A DNA stretch of 64,000 nt. Origin: Conchocele bisecta. Taxonomy: Eukaryota > Mollusca > Bivalvia > Lucinida > Thyasiridae. The DNA lies in assembly GCA_029237695.1 (NCBI GenBank), contig CM055269.1, forward strand, positions 29,980,956-30,044,955, read 5' to 3'. The notes beneath the pieces were generated by a model. That model made no database searches. It saw only the letters and a list, made by a program, of their open reading frames with translations, and was not told the DNA's origin. Position 1 is the first letter of the stretch, and each line of letters starts with the position of its first letter. Positions 56,101 through 64,000 of the stretch are shown here, piece by piece. Made by a program: the position numbers and the translations under genes.

Positions 56101-56916
56101 CGGTATATTCTGTCTCCCCCACCTTTGCTATATAGATACAACATGAAAGGTTCATGCTTAGTTGGACACTTAAGCGGTCCATGTCATTTTTATAATAAAA
56201 TGGCCAGTATTCATTCTACCCGTTAGTTGACTCGTTTACTACATATCCATCTACATAAGCAAACAGAGCTATACTCTCTATAGGTTGTGGGTTCTTACAT
56301 AAATGAAAATTTACAGCATGTAAATGTTTTTATGGAAGACGCACACACCATCACGTTGTGAGTTTATTGGAACTCTAGTTACAGTAGTTACCAACTGAAC
56401 TCAACAATTGTTATAGCAGCGGTTATCTTTCCCTGTCAAAATACTTTCTCACAGGGAGGCGCCATTAGTATTTCACAAACATTCACAGCGTTAGTGAACA
56501 TAAAAACACATTTTACCTCCACCTCCCCGTCCGCCTCCCAATCGCTTTATTGTTCTCTACCACTTGGTTGGATTTGTGATGAAAGCATTTTTGATAGCGT
56601 GTTTATTAAGCTTGTGCTTATAATACATTGTTTCTACCTGACTTGTGGTTGGTAGTATTGTTGTTATCTAGCAATTTGAGCATGTATTGACATATTGTTT
56701 GTCGGTGGGCGGTATATTCTGTCTCCCCCACCTTTGCTATATAGATACAACATGAAAGGTTCATGCTTAGTTGGACACTTAAGCGGTCCATGTCATTTTT
56801 ATAATAAAATGGCCAGTATTCATTCTACCCGTTAGTTGACTCGTTTACTACATATCCATCTACATAAGCAAACAGAGCTATACTCTCTATAGGTTGTGGG
56901 TTCTTACATAAATGAA
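56101..56916. mobile_element. TRIM-like element: 207-bp direct repeats around 402 bp
   Basis: 56,101-56,307 and 56,710-56,916 are direct copies (CGGTATATTCTGTCTCCC ... TTACATAAATGAA). The interior has no coding frame. Termini are not clear TG...CA, and no primer-binding site was recognised, so an ordinary duplication is also possible. Confidence 0.5.
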
Positions 56917-57185
56917 CATAGAATATACCATGATAGTTACTTAGTGACCAGTGAAAGGGTTAATACCATATAAATAGTTTGTAATCATCAGATTACTATA
57001 CTCATGGCTAAATGCAACTATATGTACACCTGTACATTATTAATAACTGAAAATTTTACACTAGCCAACCAGTATAACAAGTTTTGAAATATATTTTAAA
57101 ATCGACTGTATATGCTAAAACCATAACACAAGAAACAAAACAAGTTTATTTCTCAACAACAATTTTTGTGTTTTAAATACTTAAT

Positions 57186-57580
57186 GGTCCCCCAAAGAGC
57201 AAAAAAAAACACTTTATTTTTAACGAATAGCTAATGATAATATAAGCTAATTGCCGCAAACCGTACCCAAAAATTCCAACTCCAAGTCCAAAGTTATGCA
57301 AGTTTTAAAGTCTGCATAAAAATTTATGCAAATTGCTTCCCAAACTAATTAAAAAAAACGTTTCTGCGTCGCAATAAAATCATTAAAATCAATTCAACAC
57401 GTAAACATTTTTTAAAATTAGTTTTGGATGAAATTTGCATAAATTTGCATAAATTAAGCAGACTTTAAAAGTTGTATAACTTTGGACCGAGTTAGAATTT
57501 TTGGGTACGGTTTTCGGAAATTACCTTATATTATCATTAGCTATCCGTTAAAAAAGCTTTTGTTTGCACTTTGGGGGACC
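57186..57580. mobile_element. 395-bp fold-back MITE, right arm
   Basis: GGTCCCCCAAAG ... CTTTGGGGGACC ends, imperfect self-complementarity along the whole length, flanked by TTAAT / TTTAAT. It ends 27 bp before the acceptor of the exon at 57,608. Confidence 0.85.
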
Positions 57581-57607
57581 TTTAATGTTCTGTTACATTC
57601 ATTTTAG

Positions 57608-57770
57608 TTACTGACCACCGAGACTATTTCGTACGAGCCAACAGAAAATGACTACCGGTACATTGTCGATGACGACTTCAGTTTGGAAACTGCAGCAGCT
57701 CGAGCTCCTCAACAATTCAAATTAATGGGAATTGCGTCAGTCAATTTATATCAGTGTTGTGCTAAACCAG
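57608..57770 (+). CDS. penultimate exon of an OB-fold/zinc-ribbon-like gene
   Basis: Acceptor CATTTTAG at 57607, donor GTAATTAC at 57771. The frame that joins the next exon reads LLTTETISYEPTENDYRYIV, DDDFSLETAAARAPQQFKLM, GIASVNLYQCCAKPG. The last Cys pair starts a zinc-ribbon-like motif completed by the next exon. Acidic and polar upstream residues look like a linker. Earlier exons were not found between the gap and here. The left arm carries a frameshifted duplicate. Confidence 0.6.
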
Positions 57771-58245
57771 GTAATTACTGTAAAACAGCTACTGTTTTAT
57801 ATATGGCCCACCACGATAGTGGAGAGAACATTTACTGGACTTAGTATCCCCACCCCCGGGGCCATAAACGACCAAATATAAATCGATATATGCTTGTAGC
57901 ACTAACTTCTCGTTCATTAGTTGATATACAACATTCAAATTTAAATTTTGAATGCTTATTGCCCATAACCCAATGATGTGCAATAAAACCTTGCAATTTT
58001 GCTCAGTGTGTTTTACAGGTCATTAACTTGTATTAATTTTCAATTAGTCTGATTGACAGTTTTGAATCCCATTCCTCACCTGTATGTACAAAAAAGCACA
58101 CAAACGGCGATACAATACATGTATGTAAAAACATTGTTAAATCACGTCCATCAGTGTGTACACGTGTGCTATGGCACTCGAGGGCATCCAATCAATGCTG
58201 ATTTTAAAACTTCATTATATATATGCAATGTCTTCTGTTTTCCAG

Positions 58246-58541
58246 GATGTAGAAACAAGAAACTTAACGACAAGTCGGTGTGCCCACAGTGCAAAGACCC
58301 TTCTGACGACAACAACCAATACTGCTCGGCAAAAGTCATCATTGAACTTGATGGGTCGCTGAACAAGCAAACCCTTTTTTATCCGGATATCAAACAAATT
58401 GTTGAGCTACCTGAGCTCAAAACATTTATCTCTTCATCAGAACTCAGCACTTATCTCATTACCAAACAACCAGTGAATGCTCATGCCATGTTCAAAAACG
58501 GTGTAATTACATCAATTGTTTCATCAAAAAGGAAAGATTAA
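58246..58541 (+). CDS. terminal exon of an OB-fold/zinc-ribbon-like gene
   Basis: Acceptor TGTTTTCCAG at 58245. Splicing in phase 1 (CCA G|GA) gives CCAKPGCRNKKLNDKSVCPQ, CKDPSDDNNQYCSAKVIIEL, DGSLNKQTLFYPDIKQIVEL, and an Ala/Ser-rich helical end with the basic tail SKRKD before TAA at 58,539-58,541. Cys spacing followed by beta-strand-rich sequence is reminiscent of the RPA1 C-terminal zinc-ribbon OB fold and of related meiotic or shieldin single-strand DNA-binding proteins. That is structural resemblance only; I do not name a gene. If correct, it would bind single-stranded DNA in repair or recombination. Confidence 0.6.
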
Positions 58542-58799
58542 TATACTACCTTTCTTCATTTCATAACATTGTACCTGGTACAATATAGCGATGTATCGAT
58601 TTCGTGTGATCAGTGTATGAAGTGTCATTAAACGTCCACACTCATGACATATGTAAAGTGTTCAGTACAAACATGAAAATTTTATGGACAGAATAACAAA
58701 AAGTTCATACGGCACGGATACGCATACATTTGTGTCATGGAATGACAAATTGGGGTTGAGAACAAACCATGGCCCAAACATGTATATTTTATATTGGCC

Positions 58800-59830
58800 C
58801 TCTATTCAGTTAAAATACTCTTTATTTAGTATGGTTAACCCTTTCAACTCCACTCGCCTTTTAGAAGGCCATGTTTGCAAACAGTGTTGATCCAGATCAG
58901 CTGGCTCGTAACGAGCCGTCTCATCAAGATCTGCACTGTTTCCAAATAATGTTTATGTGTTTAAATAGAAAAACACCATCTTTCTATAAATGGACCCGGT
59001 CTGAAAACCATTTTCTGATGATTCGATTGATGTGAAAATGATCATGAATCGGTCGCATTCAGTTACTTACTTGGGGTTGAAAGGATTAATTTTCATTTTC
59101 TTGACTTACTGTACTACATGTATATTTTATTTCGGCATGTTGATGGAACTGCATGCATATTTTATATCGGCCCTCTAGTCAGTTAAAATACTCTTTATTT
59201 AGTGTTGTTAACCCTTTCAACTCCTCTCGCCTCTTAGAACGCCATGTTTGCAAACAGTGTTGATCCAGATGAGCTGGCTCGTAACGAGCGATCTCATCAT
59301 GATCTGCACTGTTTCCAAGTAATAAAATTTTAAAAGAAAAACACCATCTTTCTATAAATGGACCCGGTCTGAAAACCATTTTCTGATGATTCGATTGGTG
59401 TGAAAATGATCATGAATCGGTCGCATTCAGTTACTTACTTGGGGTTGAAAGGATTAATTTTCATTTTCTAGACTTACTGTACTACATGTATATTTTATTT
59501 CGGCATGTTGATGGAACTGCATGCATATTTTATATCGGCCCTCTAGTCAGTTAAAATACTCTTTATTTAGTGTTGTTAACCCTTTCAACTCCTCTCGCCT
59601 CTTAGAAACGCCATGTTTGCAAAACAGTGTTGATCCAGATGAGCTGGCTCGTAACGAGCCGTCTCATCAGGAACTCCACTGTTTCCAAGTAATTTTTATG
59701 TGTTTAAAAGAAAAACACGCTCTTTTCATACATGGACTGGTCTGAAAACCATTTTCTGATGATTTGATTGGTGTGAAAATGATCATGAATCAGTCGCATT
59801 CAATTACTTACTTGGGGTTGAAAGCATTTT
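58800..59830. repeat. three-copy tandem repeat, unit about 365 bp (right arm)
   Basis: Inverted counterpart of 41,074-42,110, with GGCTCGTAACGAGC palindromes at about 58,903, 59,277 and 59,645. Confidence 0.85.
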
Positions 59831-60744
59831 ATTTTTCAATAATAAAAATAAGTTCTCAAAATCAAATTGCTTTTGTCCAATTCATGTCCCAGTATGTCCA
59901 ACAATATTTCTTGTCAGCCAGCGCATTATCCTTTGCTGCATTCTGCAGCAACTTTTTACTTGTTGTTCTAAGTGTTTACCTTTTCTTGCAAAAGAGGGGA
60001 GATGTTTGGAATAGTGAAACAAACTATACTAATTATGCTCATTCTAAAAATACATGTTCCAAATATGGCACCTAGCTATAGTGAGCTCCCTGCCATATCC
60101 AGGAGGTCCGGCTGCATAAGTAATTAGCCCATGCCTGAACAGTTGTGTACAATATTAAAATGATCAACTATATCTGGACTTATTAAGTTTATGAAAACAC
60201 CAGCGACTAATAAAGAATAAGACACACACATTAACTTGATTAAAATGACTGATTGAAAAGGAATTGTTTTATTTCTTGTGTGCCAGGTCTACCTTTTCCA
60301 TATCCAAGTTTCAAGTATCTGCATATAATTAGGTGATGTTGTCTTTTGAGGGACCTCTCCACAGGCGTCACTAGGAAGGAAATGTTTCATGGATTCTGAT
60401 TGGTCTATGCGCTCATTCAGAAGGGCGCCAATGGTGAGATCCTAAGACAGCAGCACCTATAATTATTCTACCAGCCTTGAAACGAGAAATACTGCTGCAA
60501 TTTGAGAATGATAAACACAATTTGATGTCTACACATGTATCATGAGTATACTGATCACCGTTTATGCATTAGTCAATGTAAATCCCTGGGGAAGGGAAGT
60601 GCCTTTACCGTGGGCATACAGTGGGGATTTCACGTTCCATGTTGCCTCGCACTGCGCAGCTATTACTGGGGCTTTAATGGTTTATACAAAGGGGGAGGGT
60701 GCATTTAATACTAGTGATTACAACTGGTTCGCGTAATGTCCATG
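59831..60744. other. non-coding right-arm spacer
   Basis: No gene supported. Mirror of 40,191-41,073. Confidence 0.35.
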
Positions 60745-62900
60745 TACAGCCAGCACCCTGTCCTGTATATAGATTGCCATTAGGTTGCCATTACTGCTGA
60801 TTCCAACCGGACAACTGTTCCGTAGGTCCCTGTGTAGCCCCCGAGGTCAGTGTATATAGATACCATGTTGCCATTACTACTGATTCCAACCAGACAACTG
60901 GTTCACGTAGGTCCCTGTGTGTCCCCTGTCGGTGTATATAGATCCCATGTTGCCATTACTGCTGATTGAAACCAGACAACTGGTTCGCGTGTCCATGTAC
61001 AGCCCTTGTATATATAGATCCCATGTTGCCATTACTACTGATTCCAACCAGACAACGGGTTCACGTAGGTCCCTGTGTAGTCCCCTGTCTGTGTATATAG
61101 ATCCCATGTTGCCATTACAGCTGATTGAAACCAGACAACTGGTTCGCGTAAGTCCATGTACAGCCCCTTGTATATATAGATCCCATGTTGCCATTACTAC
61201 TGATTCCAACCAGACAACGGGTTCACGTAGGTCCCTGTGGTAGACCCTGTCTGTGTTATAGATCATGATCCCAGTTGCATTTCCTGCTGATTCAAACCAG
61301 ACAACTGGTTCATGTAGGTCCCGGTATAGTCCCGTGTCTGTGTATATATATGCCAGGTGACCATTACTGATGATTCCAACCAGACAACGGGTTCACGTAG
61401 GTCCCTGTGTAGACCCTGTCTGTGTATATAGATCCCATGTTGCATTTCCTGCTGATTCAAACCAGACAACTGGTTCATGTAGGTCCCGGTATAGTCCCCT
61501 GTCTGTATATATATATGCCAGGTGGCCATTACTGATGATTCCAACCAGACAACTGGTTCACGTAGGTCCCTGTGTAGTTCCCTGTCTGTGTAGTATTTTC
61601 CCTGTTGCCATTCCTGCTGATTCCAACCAGACAATGGTTCACGTAGGTCCCGGTGTAGTCCCCTGTCTGTGTATATATATATGTCAGGTGGCCATTACTG
61701 GTGATTCCAACCAGACAACTGGTTCACGTAGGTCCCTGTGTAGTCCCGTCTGTGTATATATATGCCAGGTGGCCATTACTGGTGATTCCAACCAGACAAC
61801 TGGTTCACGTAGGTCCCTGTGTAGTCAGTCCCCTGTCTGTGTATATATATGCCAGGTGGCATTACTGGTGATTCCAACCAGACAACTGGTTCACGTAGGT
61901 CCCCGGTGTAGTCCGTCTGTGTATATATATGCCAGGTGGCCATTACTGGTGATTCCAACCAGACAACTGGTTCACGTAGGTCCCTGTGTAGTCAGTCCCC
62001 TGTCTGTGTATATATATGCCAGGTGGCCATTACTGGTGATTCCAACCAGACAACTGGTTCACGTAGGTCCCTGTGCAGCCCTCTGTCTGTGTATAATATT
62101 CAGCGTTTTTTTCCCCATTTTGGGAACATGACCCATACCCGTGGAATTAGGAATTTCGTGGCGTTTTCATAAAATTGGGAAAAAGATCAGTTTTTCATAT
62201 AATAAGAATAGTTTTACATGTAACAAGTATCTAGCTGAACAAATGATCATGCTACAGCATGTATAAAAACAACGAGGAAATACAAAATGTAAAAAAAAAA
62301 TAAAAAATAGATCCCATGTTGCCATTACTACTGATTCCAACCAGACAACTGGTTCACATAGGTCCCTGTGTATCCCTCTGTCTGTGTATATAGATCCCAT
62401 GTTGCCATTCCTGCTGATTCAAACCAGACAACTGGTTCACATAGGTCCATGTTTGCCCCCCTGTCTGTATATATAGATCCAATGTTGCCATTACTACTGA
62501 TTCAAACCAGACAACTGGTTCACGTAGGTCCCGGTGTAGTCTACCATATCTAACATGCTTTGATTTTACAATTATTTCTTGTTCATCATCTAAATTGCTT
62601 GGGCCCTAAATGATACTCCTTTTGTGTTGATGGGCCGTAAGCACCATTCATTCCATTCCCAGTGTAGTCCCCTGTCTGTGTATATGGATCCCATGTTGCC
62701 ATTACTACTGATTCCAACCGGACAACTGGTTCACGTAGGTCCCTGTGTAGCCCCCTGTCTGTGTGTATAGATCCCATGCGATTACTGGGTACGGATTCCA
62801 ACGACACTGGTTCACTAGGTCCCGGTTGTAGTCACCTGTCTGTGTACTAGTATTATATGCCAGGGGGCCCTTACTGGTAATTCCAACCGGACAACCGGTT
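60745..62900. repeat. 83-bp satellite array, right arm
   Basis: Inverted counterpart of 38,062-40,190, with the same two insertions (about 62,095-62,305 and 62,545-62,660). Net length is a few tens of bases greater than in the left arm. The AACCAGACAACTGGTT hairpin is visible on this strand. Confidence 0.9.
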
Positions 62901-63612
62901 CACGTATTTACAGATTCAGACGACATGATCCGTGACAGGATTGTGTTTGCGACGAACTCGTCAAAAGTTTGTGAAAGACTCGTCAACGAGGGTGCAGACC
63001 TAACATTGGACAAGGCAGTCCAAATGTTCCAAGGGAACAATCCGACGACATCATCGTGCGGGAATTGCGGATACAAACACTCTAAAGCGGAAACGTGCAG
63101 AGCCAAGGGCAAACAGTGTGATTACTGTCACAAATGGAATCATTTTGCTTCTATGTGCTGTAAAAAGAAGCATGATAAATCTAGGAAATCCGTCAATGTT
63201 GTCAATTGTGCACCAAATATTGATTCTGAACTGAAGATGGAATATCAAATTTCTTTGTTGATAGTGTTGATACGAAATCAGTAAGAAATGGTCATGCATA
63301 CGTGGATCTCGAGGTAGGCCCTAAATTATCTAATGTCACATTCAAAATTGACACAGGTTCACAAGTAAACATTTTGCCTGAACGCATATATACCATAAAT
63401 TAGGCATCAAACATGTTTTACAGAAACCACCAGGTCCACTCTTCGCTTACAATGGTGGCATACTTCAAAGCATCGGATTTTGTAATTTGCCATGCAGACG
63501 TGATAACAATGACATAACAATCGATTTCCATGTAATTCACATCGCCGATATTGGCTCTCAATACATGTCTTGATCTTAACCTTGTCAAACTGATATACTC
63601 TGTAGAGGCTAC
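62901..63612 (+). pseudogene. Ty3/gypsy gag zinc knuckles and protease (right arm)
   Basis: The ATG frame at 62,925-63,284 reads MIRDRIVFATNSSKVCERL, SCGNCGYKHSKAETC and QCDYCHKWNHFASMCCKKK (two zinc knuckles), then shifts. The protease FKIDTGSQVNILPERI is in another frame at about 63,340-63,390. It carries the same decay as the left arm, so the mutations predate the duplication or are allelic. The N-terminal gag is replaced by satellite at 62,900. Confidence 0.8.
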
Positions 63613-63760
63613 TGTTATAGTGTACCAATTTGATGGACTGAATGGCAAACAGTACAAACCCTGATTGAACCATGCAGATGCTTTGTCCAAGCTGGAACTA
63701 GACTGGTTGCTCCTTTGTTCATATGGAATCAGGTCATGACCTCTGAGTAACATGTCTACA
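63613..63760 (+). pseudogene. possible gypsy RNase H end joined after an internal deletion
   Basis: Directly after the point where the arms diverge the plus strand reads VYQFDGLNGKQYKP, stop, then NHADALSKLELDW, which resembles the end of a gypsy RNase H domain (HADALS). RT and most of RNase H would be deleted relative to the left copy. The match is short, so this is tentative. Confidence 0.35.
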
Positions 63761-64000
63761 GAAACCAGACCTCTTTTAATGGGCGTTGTGCCCCGGTCAA
63801 ATAGCTTGGGGTCACACAAAATGAATGCAGCATAGCTGTGGGGAAATTCTTAATTAAGTTGTCTGCAATTGTTATTGTGCAATTCATATAATCCCGTAAT
63901 AACTCTTTTGAGACTGTACCTTGATGACTAGTATTTGAGCTACACTGAGTCAAAAGATAATACTATAACATGTAGTTGTTTACAGTCATTTGCACATTTA
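63761..64000. other. unassigned sequence at the window end
   Basis: No frame or repeat recognised. Outside the inverted repeat. Confidence 0.3.

Larger units (their letters stand above)
51281..63612. repeat. right arm of the very large inverted repeat
   Basis: Reverse-complement copy of 37,355-50,780 with fewer indels. Identity stops at GTAGAGGCTAC (63,612), where the left arm goes on into gypsy RT and the right arm jumps to an unrelated or RNase H-like end. Confidence 0.9.

Noticed and set aside
60542..60736. 64-codon frame conserved in both arms (left 40,171-40,365)
   Set aside because: It looks protein-like, but both copies are the same duplicated DNA, so conservation is no evidence. No splice context or domain.

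Overview
The window is metazoan nuclear DNA, AT-rich and repeat-dense, with intron-split coding pieces and no prokaryotic gene organisation. The element mix (Ngaro/DIRS-type tyrosine-recombinase retrotransposons, a Helitron-type ORF, a Ty3/gypsy element, a CACTA/TNP2-like transposase, many short inverted-repeat elements, and dispersed repeats containing GGTGTTTAACGGCC, CTTGACCCTGGG and ACATGTACATGTA) looks most like a bivalve mollusc. That placement is an inference from repeat style, not from a diagnostic gene. Two runs of exactly 500 N (26,800-27,299 and 50,781-51,280) divide the window into three contigs, A, B and C.

Contig A (1-26,799). At the left edge a minus-strand ORF, open to the window boundary, carries a C76/OTU-like cysteine-peptidase domain of the kind found at the N terminus of animal Helitron proteins. 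Next come two independent Ngaro-like retroelements, both on the minus strand. Element 1 (about 2.2-8.15 kb) reads 9-bp array, SGNH hydrolase ORF, tandem-repeat block, gag, RT-RNase H, 9-bp array; it has no recombinase. Element 2 (about 18.5-25.0 kb) is a frameshifted copy with the same order, SGNH, tandem block, gag, RT-RNase H, and then a tyrosine recombinase and a 3' repeat block. Between them lie a gag-like remnant, a MULE-type transposase remnant and a four-exon degenerate gene (12,115-16,994) of the RNase-H-like transposase-derived type. Contig A ends in a mosaic of pieces that also occur elsewhere in the contig, a palindrome with a minisatellite, and a gypsy gag-protease fragment.

Contig B (27,300-50,780). 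Its left half holds many palindromic non-autonomous elements and a CACTA/TNP2-like transposase (28,641-30,567) with a single-base frame break. Its right half, from 37,355, is one arm of a very large inverted repeat. Contig C (51,281-64,000) begins with the other arm, which ends at 63,612. From the gap outward both arms carry: a third Ngaro-like element with a tyrosine recombinase, its 3' repeat block, dispersed repeats, a 207-bp direct-repeat pair, a MITE, two spliced exons of a zinc-ribbon/OB-fold-like gene, a 365-bp tandem repeat, an 83-bp satellite and gypsy gag-protease. The right arm is cleaner (intact recombinase, intact exons) but lacks about 1.05 kb of gag/RT. The left arm carries many 1-2 base indels.

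Almost all coding content belongs to mobile elements. The two OB-fold-like exons are the only piece that looks like an ordinary host gene. The most interesting biology is the repeated order SGNH - tandem block - gag - RT-RH (- YR), and the head-to-head arms, which are either a true palindrome or two haplotype contigs placed in opposite orientation.
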